Shown: positions 1 to 13,995 of the stretch, in pieces
Layout: each line of letters starts with the position of its first letter
Position numbering within the stretch: the stretch's first letter is position 1
From: Gammaproteobacteria bacterium
GTDB lineage: Bacteria; Pseudomonadota; Gammaproteobacteria; UWMA-0217
Assembly (NCBI GenBank): GCA_027031685.1
Contig: JALVPS010000136.1
Location: forward strand, 1-17,339
Direction of reading: 5' to 3'
Length of the DNA: 17,339 nucleotides
The notes under the pieces: model-generated
Told to the model about the DNA's origin: nothing
Databases searched by the model: none
The model's input: the letters and a program-made list of their open reading frames with translations, nothing else
Program-made: the position numbers and the translations under genes

Positions 1-3366
<3,366 letters not shown>

Positions 3367-3415
3367 CGGGCACGCATCCCCGGGGTGCGGAAACACAGAG
3401 AAGGCGGAATAGACG

Positions 3416-7642
<4,227 letters not shown>

Positions 7643-7662
7643 GCACAAAAGCAGGGGGAAGG

Positions 7663-7701
7663 CCGGTGTCCGGCAAGGTGTTGGTCTTTGCTTGACACCG
7701 G
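7663..7701. repeat. 8-bp inverted repeat overlapping the -35 box of the str promoter
   Basis: CCGGTGTC at 7663-7670 is the exact reverse complement of GACACCGG at 7694-7701, with 23 bases between them. One G-U and one G-C pair can extend the outer end (7661-7662 with 7702-7703). The right arm covers the GACA of the -35 box and the start of the promoter spacer. The left arm can alternatively form the small hairpin GCCGG-TGT-CCGGC at 7662-7674. As DNA this could be an operator; as RNA read through from rpoC it could be a hairpin. No U-run follows either structure, so neither looks like an intrinsic terminator for rpoC. The role is inference. Confidence 0.5.
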
Positions 7702-7720
7702 TCACGCCTCTCTCTAGAAT
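7692..7720 (+). promoter_or_regulatory. Sigma70-type promoter for the str operon (rpsL)
   Basis: TTGACA at 7692-7697 is a perfect -35 box. A 17-base spacer (the optimum) leads to TAGAAT at 7715-7720, which is one base from the -10 consensus. Transcription should start near 7727, giving a leader of about 68 bases before rpsL. The discriminator after the -10 box is GC-rich (TCGCGTCCCC), as is typical of stringently controlled ribosomal promoters. The promoter lies between rpoC and rpsL, so str can be expressed independently of, or in addition to, read-through from rpoBC. Confidence 0.85.
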
Positions 7721-7731
7721 TCGCGTCCCCT

Positions 7732-7762
7732 CGACAGACTGTGGCGTGTGCCGGGTCTGTCG
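7732..7762 (+). promoter_or_regulatory. Hairpin in the 5' leader of the rpsL transcript
   Basis: CGACAGAC (7732-7739) pairs perfectly with GTCTGTCG (7755-7762), and a U-G pair can extend it inward, leaving a loop of 13-15 bases. It sits a few bases after the predicted transcription start and is followed by the T-rich stretch TTTCTGTTT (7763-7771). Possible roles are attenuation, a 5' stabilising stem, or a ribosomal-protein binding site. The T-run is interrupted, so I do not call it a terminator. The sequence shows the stem; its function is inference. Confidence 0.6.
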
Positions 7763-7776
7763 TTTCTGTTTAGGGC

Positions 7777-7781
7777 AGGAG
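7777..7781 (+). promoter_or_regulatory. Ribosome binding site of rpsL, with long spacing
   Basis: AGGAG is the only strong Shine-Dalgarno match upstream of rpsL. It is separated from the ATG at 7795 by 13 bases, longer than the usual 5-9. The start itself is secure because the S12 N-terminus MATINQLVRKPR is canonical. Confidence 0.6.
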
Positions 7782-7794
7782 AAAGATTGGATTT

Positions 7795-8169
7795 ATGGCG
7801 ACGATCAACCAGTTAGTACGCAAGCCGCGCGTGCGCAAGACGACCAAGACCAATGTCCCCGCGCTGGAGGCCTGTCCCCAGAAGCGCGGCGTGTGCACCC
7901 GCGTCTACACCACCACGCCCAAGAAGCCCAACTCCGCCATGCGCAAGGTGGCGCGGGTGCGCCTCACCAACGGCTACGAGGTGACCAGCTACATCGGTGG
8001 CGAGGGGCACAACCTGCAGGAGCACTCGGTGGTGCTGATCCGCGGTGGCCGGGTCAAGGACCTGCCCGGCGTGCGCTATCACGTGGTGCGCGGCAGTCTG
8101 GATACCCAGGGCGTGCAGAACCGCAGGCAGGCGCGTTCCAAGTACGGTACGAAACGTCCCAAGAGCTGA
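7795..8169 (+). CDS. rpsL: 30S ribosomal protein S12
   Basis: S12 lies at the decoding centre of the 30S subunit and controls accuracy. At 124 residues it has the same length as the E. coli protein and the canonical start MATINQLVRKPR. The TTPKKPNSAMRK loop contains K43, and the GGRVKDLPGVRYH loop contains K88, D89 and P91. These are unmutated at the classical streptomycin-resistance positions, so the predicted phenotype is sensitive. D89 lies in the conserved context that is methylthiolated by RimO in E. coli. It is the first gene of the str operon, directly behind its own promoter and a leader hairpin, and rpsG follows after 13 bases. Confidence 0.99.
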   Translation: MATINQLVRKPRVRKTTKTNVPALEACPQKRGVCTRVYTTTPKKPNSAMRKVARVRLTNGYEVTSYIGGEGHNLQEHSVVLIRGGRVKDLPGVRYHVVRGSLDTQGVQNRRQARSKYGTKRPKS

Positions 8170-8182
8170 TTGAGAGCCGACC

Positions 8183-8653
8183 ATGTCTAGAAGATCCGAA
8201 GCCCCCAAGCGTTCGATCCTGCCCGACCCCAAGTTCGGGAGCGAGGATCTGGCGAAGTTCATCAACATCGTCATGCGCGACGGCAAGAAGTCCGTGGCGG
8301 AGAAGATCCTGTACGGCGCCATCGACATCATCGAGAGTCGCCAGCGCGCCAATGGCCTGGATGTGCTGCTCAAGGCCATCGAAAACGTGAGTCCCATGGT
8401 GGAGGTGAAGTCCCGCCGCGTGGGTGGCGCCACCTACCAGGTGCCGGTGGAGGTGCGGGCCTCGCGGCAGAAGACGCTGGCCATGCGCTGGATCAAGGAA
8501 GCGGCCCGCAGGCGGGGTGAGAAGTCCATGGCCCAGAAGCTGGCCAGTGAACTGATGGACGCCGCCGAGGGTCGGGGTGCGGCCGTCAAGAAGCGGGAAG
8601 ACACGCACCGCATGGCTGAGGCCAACAAGGCCTTCGCCCATTACCGCTGGTAA
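8183..8653 (+). CDS. rpsG: 30S ribosomal protein S7
   Basis: S7 is the primary binding protein that nucleates assembly of the 30S head and contacts the exit-site tRNA. It has 156 residues, the usual bacterial length, without the C-terminal extension of E. coli K-12. It starts MSRRSEAPKR and ends in the conserved AFAHYRW. The N-terminal basic arm and the beta-hairpin GGATYQVPVEVR are present. The gap to rpsL is only 13 bases, with a weak GAGAG ribosome site at 8172-8176, so translation is probably coupled to rpsL. In E. coli, S7 represses its operon by binding a spacer of nearly 100 bases at this place, which cannot exist here. Confidence 0.98.
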   Translation: MSRRSEAPKRSILPDPKFGSEDLAKFINIVMRDGKKSVAEKILYGAIDIIESRQRANGLDVLLKAIENVSPMVEVKSRRVGGATYQVPVEVRASRQKTLAMRWIKEAARRRGEKSMAQKLASELMDAAEGRGAAVKKREDTHRMAEANKAFAHYRW

Positions 8654-8683
8654 TTCTTTCAGAAATCGCAAGGAAACTACGTC

Positions 8684-10777
8684 GTGGCTCGCACTACCCC
8701 TATCGAACGCTATCGCAACCTCGGCATCATGGCCCATATCGATGCCGGCAAGACGACCACCACCGAGCGCATCCTGTTCTATACCGGTGTCTCCCACAAG
8801 ATCGGTGAGGTGCACGACGGCGCCGCGGTGATGGACTGGATGGAGCAGGAGCAGGAGCGGGGTATCACCATCACCTCCGCTGCCACCACCTGCTTCTGGA
8901 CCGGCATGGACCAGCAGTTTCCGCAGCACCGCATCAATATCATCGACACGCCGGGACACGTGGACTTCACCATCGAGGTGGAGCGTTCGCTGCGCGTGCT
9001 GGACGGCGCCTGCGCCGTATTCTGTGCCGTGGGTGGGGTCGAGCCGCAGTCCGAGACCGTCTGGCGCCAGGCCAACAAATATGGCGTGCCGCGCATCGCC
9101 TTTGTCAACAAGATGGACCGGGCCGGTGCCAATTTCCTGCGCGTGGTGGACCAGATCCGCGAGCGGCTGGGCGCCAATCCCGTGCCCATCCAGCTGCCCA
9201 TCGGTGCCGAGGAGAATTTCGAGGGCGTGGTCGACCTGGTACGCATGAAGGCCATCTACTGGAACGAGGCCGACATGGGTACTACCTACGAGGCGCGCGA
9301 CATCCCCGAGGACATGGCGGAGCTGGCCAACACCTACCGCGAGCAGATGGTGGAGGCCGCTGCCGAGGCCAACGAGGAGCTGATGGACAAGTACCTCGAG
9401 GGCGGCGAGCTGAGCGAGGAAGAGATCCTGCGCGGCCTGCGGGAGCGCACCCTGGCCAACGAGATCGTGCCGGCCCTGTGCGGTTCCGCCTTCAAGAACA
9501 AGGGCGTGCAGGCCATGCTGGACGCGGTCATCTACCTGCTGCCCTCACCGGTCGATATCCCGGCCATCAAGGGTGTCAACGACCGGGACGAGGAGGAGGA
9601 GCGCAAGCCCTCCGACGACGAGCCGTTCGCCGCGCTGGCCTTCAAGATCGCCACCGACCCGTTCGTGGGCACCCTCACCTTCTTCCGGGTGTATTCCGGT
9701 GTCATCGCTTCCGGCGACACGGTGTACAATTCGGTCAAGCAGAAAAAGGAGCGTTGCGGCCGGCTGTTGCAGATGCACGCCAACTCGCGCGAGGAGATCA
9801 AGGAGGTGCGCGCCGGGGACATCGCCGCCGCGGTGGGTCTGAAGGACGTCACCACCGGCGACACGCTGTGCGATGTCAACAACGTCATTGTGCTGGAGCG
9901 CATGGAATTCCCCGAGCCGGTCATCTCGGTGGCGGTGGAGCCCAAGACCAAGGGAGACCAGGAAAAAATGGGGCTTGCCCTGTCCAAGCTGGCGCAGGAG
10001 GATCCCTCCTTCCGCGTGCGTACCGATGAGGAGTCGGGGCAGACCATTATCTCCGGCATGGGCGAGCTGCATCTGGAGATCATCGTCGACCGCCTCAAGC
10101 GTGAGTTCAAGGTGGAGGCCAACGTGGGCGCGCCACAGGTAGCCTACCGCGAGACCATTCGCAAGACGGTCGAGGCGGAAGGCAAGTTCGTGCGCCAGAC
10201 CGGTGGTCGTGGCCAGTACGGTCACGTGTGGTTGCGCCTGGAGCCGCTGGAGCAGGGCGGCGGCTACGAGTTTGAGAACGCCATTGTGGGTGGCGTGGTG
10301 CCGCGTGAGTACATCCCCGCGGTGGACAAGGGCGTGCAGGAGCAGATGGAGGCTGGCGTCATCGCGGGCTATCCGGTGGTGGACGTGAAGGTCACCCTGT
10401 TCGATGGCTCCTACCACGACGTGGACTCGTCGGAGATGGCCTTCAAGATTGCCGGTGCCATGGGTTTCAAGGCGGGCGCCCTGAAGGCCGATCCGGTGCT
10501 GCTGGAGCCGATCATGAAAGTGGAGGTGGTCACCCCCGAGGAGTACATGGGGGACGTCATGGGCGACCTGAACCGCCGGCGTGGCATCGTGCAGGGCATG
10601 GAGGACGCGCCGTCGGGCAAGATCGTGCGGGCCGAGGTGCCGCTGTCCGAAATGTTCGGCTATGCCACGGACCTGCGGTCGGCCACCCAGGGGCGGGCCA
10701 CCTACTCCATGGAGTTCGCCAAGTACGCCGAGGCGCCCAACAGCATCGCCGAAGAATTGTTGAAGAAAGCATCCTGA
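8684..10777 (+). CDS. fusA: Elongation factor G
   Basis: EF-G is the translational GTPase that drives translocation and, with RRF, ribosome recycling. It has 697 residues against 704 in E. coli. The GTPase motifs are G1 AHIDAGKT (17-24), G2 with RGIT, G3 DTPGH (88-92) and G4 NKMD (142-145). The remaining domains follow without a break, including the domain IV stretch GGRGQYGHVW and the C-terminal LRSATQGRATYSMEF. The start is GTG, preceded by AAGGAAA at 8670-8676; the N-terminus MARTTPIERYRN fits the family. It lies 30 bases after rpsG and 22 bases before tuf, the standard str order. Codon use is C-rich at third positions, like rpoBC and unlike tuf. Confidence 0.99.
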   Translation: MARTTPIERYRNLGIMAHIDAGKTTTTERILFYTGVSHKIGEVHDGAAVMDWMEQEQERGITITSAATTCFWTGMDQQFPQHRINIIDTPGHVDFTIEVERSLRVLDGACAVFCAVGGVEPQSETVWRQANKYGVPRIAFVNKMDRAGANFLRVVDQIRERLGANPVPIQLPIGAEENFEGVVDLVRMKAIYWNEADMGTTYEARDIPEDMAELANTYREQMVEAAAEANEELMDKYLEGGELSEEEILRGLRERTLANEIVPALCGSAFKNKGVQAMLDAVIYLLPSPVDIPAIKGVNDRDEEEERKPSDDEPFAALAFKIATDPFVGTLTFFRVYSGVIASGDTVYNSVKQKKERCGRLLQMHANSREEIKEVRAGDIAAAVGLKDVTTGDTLCDVNNVIVLERMEFPEPVISVAVEPKTKGDQEKMGLALSKLAQEDPSFRVRTDEESGQTIISGMGELHLEIIVDRLKREFKVEANVGAPQVAYRETIRKTVEAEGKFVRQTGGRGQYGHVWLRLEPLEQGGGYEFENAIVGGVVPREYIPAVDKGVQEQMEAGVIAGYPVVDVKVTLFDGSYHDVDSSEMAFKIAGAMGFKAGALKADPVLLEPIMKVEVVTPEEYMGDVMGDLNRRRGIVQGMEDAPSGKIVRAEVPLSEMFGYATDLRSATQGRATYSMEFAKYAEAPNSIAEELLKKAS

Positions 10778-10799
10778 TTCTGAACAGAGGTATCGCAAG

Positions 10800-11984
10800 G
10801 TGTCCAAAGAGAAGTTCGAGCGCACGAAGCCGCACGTCAATGTAGGGACGATAGGTCACGTGGATCATGGGAAGACGACGCTGACGGCGGCGTTGACGAA
10901 GGTGATGGCCGAGCGCATGGGAGGGGAAGCCAAGGCGTTCGACGAGATCGACAATGCGCCGGAGGAGAAGGCGCGCGGCATCACGATTGCGACCTCGCAC
11001 GTGGAGTACGAATCGGAGAAGCGGCACTACGCGCACGTGGACTGTCCGGGGCATGCCGACTACGTGAAGAACATGATCACGGGTGCGGCGCAGATGGACG
11101 GGGCGATTCTGGTGGTATCGGCGGCGGATGGTCCCATGCCGCAGACGCGGGAGCACATTTTGCTGTCGCGGCAGGTGGGTGTGCCGTACATCATCGTCTT
11201 CATGAACAAGGCGGACATGGTGGACGATGAAGAGCTGCTCGAGCTGGTGGAGATGGAGATTCGCGACCTGCTGAGCACCTATGATTTCCCGGGTGACGAC
11301 ACGCCGATCATCATTGGTTCGGCGCTCAAGGCCCTGGAGGGGGACAAGGAATACGAAGAGAAGATTGTCGAGCTGGTGCACGCGATGGACGAATACATTC
11401 CCGAGCCGGAGCGTGCCATTGACGGTCCGTTCCTGATGCCGGTGGAAGACGTCTTCTCCATCTCGGGTCGGGGCACTGTGGTGACCGGCCGTATTGAGCG
11501 TGGTGTGATCAAGGTGGGCGACGAAGTGGAGATCGTTGGTCTGCGCGAGACGCAGAAGACCACCTGCACGGGTGTGGAGATGTTCCGCAAGCTGCTGGAC
11601 GAAGGTCGTGCTGGCGACAACGTGGGCGTTCTGCTGCGGGGTACCAAGCGAGACGAGGTTGAGCGTGGGCAGGTGCTGTGCCAGCCGGGCAGCATCACGC
11701 CGCACACCCGTTTCGAGGCCGAGGTGTACGTGCTGTCGAAGGAAGAGGGTGGTCGGCACACGCCGTTTTTCAAGGGGTATCGTCCGCAGTTTTACTTTCG
11801 GACGACGGACGTGACCGGTGCGGTGGAGCTGCCGGAGGGGGTGGAGATGGTGATGCCTGGCGACAACGTGAAGATGAGCGTGAGCCTGATTGCCCCGATT
11901 GCCATGGAGGAGGGTCTGCGCTTTGCGATTCGCGAGGGCGGCCGGACCGTGGGCGCCGGGGTGGTATCCAAGATCATTGAGTAA
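10800..11984 (+). CDS. tuf: Elongation factor Tu
   Basis: EF-Tu is the GTPase that delivers aminoacyl-tRNA to the ribosomal A site. It has 394 residues, the same as E. coli. The motifs are G1 GHVDHGKT (19-26), RGIT in switch I, G3 DCPGH and G4 NKAD (136-139, where E. coli has NKCD). Domain II and III landmarks include GYRPQFYFRTTDVTG. The start is GTG, with AGAGG at 10786-10790. Gammaproteobacteria commonly have a second tuf copy upstream of the rpoBC region; that area is outside this window. Codon use differs from its neighbours: by hand count Thr is 16 ACG, 9 ACC and 1 ACT, and Ile is 13 ATT, 12 ATC and 1 ATA (codon 18). fusA strongly prefers ACC and ATC. Gene conversion between copies or acquired origin are possible reasons. 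Confidence 0.99.
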   Translation: MSKEKFERTKPHVNVGTIGHVDHGKTTLTAALTKVMAERMGGEAKAFDEIDNAPEEKARGITIATSHVEYESEKRHYAHVDCPGHADYVKNMITGAAQMDGAILVVSAADGPMPQTREHILLSRQVGVPYIIVFMNKADMVDDEELLELVEMEIRDLLSTYDFPGDDTPIIIGSALKALEGDKEYEEKIVELVHAMDEYIPEPERAIDGPFLMPVEDVFSISGRGTVVTGRIERGVIKVGDEVEIVGLRETQKTTCTGVEMFRKLLDEGRAGDNVGVLLRGTKRDEVERGQVLCQPGSITPHTRFEAEVYVLSKEEGGRHTPFFKGYRPQFYFRTTDVTGAVELPEGVEMVMPGDNVKMSVSLIAPIAMEEGLRFAIREGGRTVGAGVVSKIIE

Positions 11985-11993
11985 CAGAAGCAT

Positions 11994-12305
11994 ATGGCAC
12001 AGCAAAGCATCAGAATCCGCCTCAAGGCGTTCGATCATCGCCTTATCGACAAGTCGGCGAAGGAGATCGTGGAAACCGCCAAGCGCACCGGCGCGCGCGT
12101 CAAGGGCCCCATTCCCCTTCCGACGCGCAAGGAGCGCTTCACGGTGCTGATCTCCCCGCACGTCAACAAGGATGCCCGGGACCAGTACGAGCTGCGTACG
12201 CACAAGCGTCTGATGGACATCATCGACCCGACGGACAAGACCGTCGATGCCCTGATGAAACTGGATCTGGCGGCGGGCGTGGACGTGCAAATAAAGCTTA
12301 ACTAA
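11994..12305 (+). CDS. rpsJ: 30S ribosomal protein S10 (NusE)
   Basis: S10 is part of the 30S head. As NusE it also joins NusB in antitermination and links NusG to the ribosome. It has 103 residues, as in E. coli, with the conserved IRIRLKAFDHRLID, GPIPLPTRKERFTVL and SPHVNKDARDQYE segments. It starts only 9 bases after the tuf stop, with a weak, close AGAAG (11986-11990), so translation is probably coupled to tuf. In E. coli rpsJ begins a separate operon behind a leader regulated by L4; no such leader fits here. A 139-base structured gap follows. Confidence 0.98.
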   Translation: MAQQSIRIRLKAFDHRLIDKSAKEIVETAKRTGARVKGPIPLPTRKERFTVLISPHVNKDARDQYELRTHKRLMDIIDPTDKTVDALMKLDLAAGVDVQIKLN

Positions 12306-12326
12306 GCGAAACGCTTCTGGCATACT
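12298..12326 (+). promoter_or_regulatory. Candidate extended -10 promoter at the rpsJ 3' end
   Basis: TTAACT (12298-12303, 4 of 6 matches to the -35 box) lies 17 bases from CATACT (12321-12326, 4 of 6 matches to the -10 box). TGG directly before the -10 box gives the TGn extended -10 motif. Transcription would begin near 12333, right at the base of the large hairpin that follows. The boxes are only moderate matches, so this is a candidate that could give rplC and downstream genes their own transcript. Confidence 0.35.
12304..12316 (+). repeat. Small hairpin at the rpsJ stop codon
   Basis: AAGCG, AAA and CGCTT form a perfect 5-bp stem with a 3-base loop, starting inside the rpsJ stop codon. 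It lacks a following U-run and is short, so it is weak as a terminator. It also lies in the spacer of the candidate promoter. Confidence 0.4.
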
Positions 12327-12334
12327 GTGCGCCC

Positions 12335-12372
12335 TTTCGCGGCCCAGGCTCTTTTTGGTCTGGGCCGCGAAG
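12335..12372 (+). promoter_or_regulatory. Strong GC-rich hairpin between rpsJ and rplC
   Basis: TTCGCGGCCCAG (12336-12347) pairs perfectly with CTGGGCCGCGAA (12360-12371), giving 12 Watson-Crick pairs. A U-G pair can be added at the base, and G-U, C-G and U-G pairs continue inward, leaving a loop of CTTTTT (12351-12356). The sequence after the stem is AGTTAGTGAACAAGG, with no U-run, so it does not look like an ordinary intrinsic terminator. It may be a leader structure, a processing or stability element, or a target of ribosomal-protein control of rplC and rplD. The function is inference. Confidence 0.65.
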
Positions 12373-12390
12373 TTAGTGAACAAGGTAAAA

Positions 12391-12423
12391 GAGCTGGACG
12401 GACGCCGTTTTTCGGCCTGGCTC
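12391..12423 (+). promoter_or_regulatory. Second hairpin with a U-loop, just before the rplC ribosome site
   Basis: The outer stem pairs 12391-12397 (GAGCTGG) with 12417-12423 (CTGGCTC), with two G-U pairs. The inner stem is GCCG (12404-12407) with CGGC (12413-12416), closing a UUUUU loop. Six unpaired bases (12398-12403) lie on the 5' side. The structure ends 8 bases before the rplC Shine-Dalgarno sequence and could affect its access. It shares the U-rich loop of the hairpin before it. Confidence 0.5.
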
Positions 12424-12431
12424 AGGTGATT

Positions 12432-12435
12432 GAGG
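12432..12435 (+). promoter_or_regulatory. Ribosome binding site that fixes the rplC start
   Basis: GAGG lies 9 bases before the ATG at 12445, giving the L3 N-terminus MAIGLVGKKLG. An in-frame TTG at 12430 would overlap this site and add five residues foreign to the family, so it is not the start. Confidence 0.75.
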
Positions 12436-12444
12436 TTGTACCAA

Positions 12445-13086
12445 ATGGCAATAGGACTCGTCGGTAAGAAGCTCGGCATGACCCGGGTGTTCACGGAGGA
12501 TGGCGCCTCCGTGCCCGTCTCCGTCGTGCAGGTCGAGCCCAACCGGGTAACCCAGATCAAGACCGAGGCGGTGGATGCCTACAACGCCATTCAGGTCACG
12601 ACTGGCAGCCGCAAGGCCTCGCGTGTCACCAAGCCGCTGGCGGGTCACTTTGCCAAGGCCAATGTGGCGCCGGGGCGCGGTCTGTGGGAGTTCCGCGTCG
12701 ATTCCACCGACGGGTACGAGCTGGGTCAGGAGCTGGGCGTGGACCTGTTCAGCGAGGGGCAGGTGGTGGATGTGACCGGCATCAGCAAGGGCAAGGGCTT
12801 TGCCGGCACCATCAAGCGCCACAACTTCGCCGGCAAGGACGCCACGCACGGCAACTCCATCAACCACCGCACGCCGGGCTCCATCGGCCAATGTCAGACG
12901 CCCGGGCGCGTGTTCAAGGGCAAGAAGATGTCCGGCCACATGGGCGCCGAGCGGGTGACTACCCAGAACCTGCGCATTGTCAAGGTGGACGCGGAGCGCG
13001 GGCTGCTGTTGATCAAGGGCGCCATCCCCGGTGCGCGGGGTGGTGACGTCATCGTTCGTCCGGCAGTGAAGTCGAGGGCCAGCTAG
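12445..13086 (+). CDS. rplC: 50S ribosomal protein L3
   Basis: L3 binds 23S rRNA early in assembly and reaches toward the peptidyl transferase centre. It has 213 residues against 209 in E. coli. Family segments are IGLVGKKLGMTR at the N-terminus, GHFAKA, GISKGKGFAGTIKRHNF, DATHGNS and GSIGQCQTPGRVFKGKKM. The last contains the glutamine that PrmB methylates in E. coli. I chose ATG 12445 from the family N-terminus and the GAGG site; the upstream TTG at 12430 is rejected. The stop TAG shares its last base with the GTG start of rplD, so the two are translationally coupled. It follows an unusually long, structured 139-base gap after rpsJ. Confidence 0.98.
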   Translation: MAIGLVGKKLGMTRVFTEDGASVPVSVVQVEPNRVTQIKTEAVDAYNAIQVTTGSRKASRVTKPLAGHFAKANVAPGRGLWEFRVDSTDGYELGQELGVDLFSEGQVVDVTGISKGKGFAGTIKRHNFAGKDATHGNSINHRTPGSIGQCQTPGRVFKGKKMSGHMGAERVTTQNLRIVKVDAERGLLLIKGAIPGARGGDVIVRPAVKSRAS

Positions 13087-13688
13087 TGGATATCCAGGTA
13101 ATTGGCGGCGCCACGTTGAGCGCGTCGGATCAGGTGTTTGACAAGCCCTTCAACGAAGCGCTGGTGCATCAGGCCGTGGTGGCCTACATGGCCGGCGCGC
13201 GTGCCGGCACCAAGGCGCAGAAGAGTCGTTCCGAGGTGCGCGGCGGCGGCAAGAAGCCGTGGCGGCAGAAAGGGACGGGCCGTGCCCGCGCCGGCACCAT
13301 CCGCAGCCCGCTGTGGCGCAAGGGCGGTGTGACCTTTGCGGCCAAGCCACGCAACCATGCGCAGAAGTTGAACAAGAAGATGTACCGGGGCGCGCTGGCC
13401 TCCATCCTCTCGGAGCTGGTGCGCAACGGCGGCCTGCAGGTGATCGACGCCCTGTCCGTGGCCGCGCCCAAGACCAAGGAGCTGGCAGTTCGCCTCAAGG
13501 AACTGGACCTGTCGAGCGTGACCATCGTGGTCGATGTCCTGGACGACAATCTGGTGCTGGCGGCCCGCAATCTGCCGCAGGTGGATGTGCTGGCGGTCAG
13601 TGAGCTCAACCCGGTGGCCCTGCTGCGCAACGAGAAGGTGCTGGTCACCGTGCCGGCCATGAAGCAGATCGAGGAGTGGCTGTCATGA
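13086..13688 (+). CDS. rplD: 50S ribosomal protein L4
   Basis: L4 binds 23S rRNA, and its long loop lines the peptide exit tunnel. In E. coli it also represses its own operon. It has 200 residues against 201 in E. coli. The tunnel loop with GGGKKPWRQKGTGRAR and the following RSPLWRKGGVTFA are intact at the macrolide-relevant region, and KKMYRGALASILSEL is conserved. The start is GTG at 13086, overlapping the rplC stop by one base (TAGTG), with GAGGG at 13074-13078 seven bases upstream. The stop overlaps the rplW start by four bases (ATGA). Confidence 0.98.
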   Translation: MDIQVIGGATLSASDQVFDKPFNEALVHQAVVAYMAGARAGTKAQKSRSEVRGGGKKPWRQKGTGRARAGTIRSPLWRKGGVTFAAKPRNHAQKLNKKMYRGALASILSELVRNGGLQVIDALSVAAPKTKELAVRLKELDLSSVTIVVDVLDDNLVLAARNLPQVDVLAVSELNPVALLRNEKVLVTVPAMKQIEEWLS

Positions 13689-13981
13689 ATACCGAGCGCA
13701 TGTACGACGTCCTGCTGTCGCCGCACGTGTCCGAAAAGGCGGCGCTGGTAGGCGACCGCGGCAACCAGTACGTGTTCAAGGTGGCCCGCGACGCCACCAA
13801 GCAGGAGATCCGCCAGGCGGTGGAGCAGTTGTTCGGCGTGGAAGTGGAGGCCGTGCGCGTGGTGAACATCAAGGGCAAGGTCAAGCGCTTCGGGCAGCGG
13901 CTCGGCAAGCGCAATGGCCTGCGCAAGGCCTATGTGCGCCTGAAGGAAGGCCAGGAAATCGACCTGGTCGGCAACGTTTGA
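13685..13981 (+). CDS. rplW: 50S ribosomal protein L23
   Basis: L23 sits at the peptide tunnel exit and is the docking site for trigger factor and signal recognition particle. It has 98 residues against 100 in E. coli. The motifs LLSPHVSEKA and KVARDATKQEI are present, with the tunnel loop VNIKGKVKRFGQRLGKRNG and the C-terminal YVRLKEGQEID. The start ATG 13685 overlaps the rplD stop (ATGA) and has GAGGAG at 13671-13676; an in-frame GTG at 13676 would overlap that site and is rejected. rplB follows after 14 bases. Confidence 0.97.
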   Translation: MNTERMYDVLLSPHVSEKAALVGDRGNQYVFKVARDATKQEIRQAVEQLFGVEVEAVRVVNIKGKVKRFGQRLGKRNGLRKAYVRLKEGQEIDLVGNV

Positions 13982-13995
13982 GGTCGACGAGAACC

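Noticed and set aside
3372..3388. Palindrome CGCATCCCCGGGGTGCG between rpoB and rpoC as an operator or terminator
   Set aside because: It is imperfect, leaves almost no loop and has no T-run; probably chance in GC-rich DNA.
7662..7674. GCCGG-TGT-CCGGC hairpin as an intrinsic terminator of rpoC
   Set aside because: The stem has only 5 bp and no U-run follows; it also competes with the larger dyad.
12335..12372. Large hairpin as an ordinary Rho-independent terminator after rpsJ
   Set aside because: The stem is strong but is followed by AGTTAGTGAACAAGG; the U-run is in the loop instead of after the stem. Kept as a leader or processing structure.
12430..12444. Upstream TTG start for rplC
   Set aside because: It would add MRLYQ, which is not part of L3, and would place the start over the ribosome binding site.
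10557..12560. Minus-strand open frame of 667 codons across fusA, tuf, rpsJ and rplC
   Set aside because: It crosses four well-supported plus-strand genes and their gaps and shows no known domain; it follows from composition.
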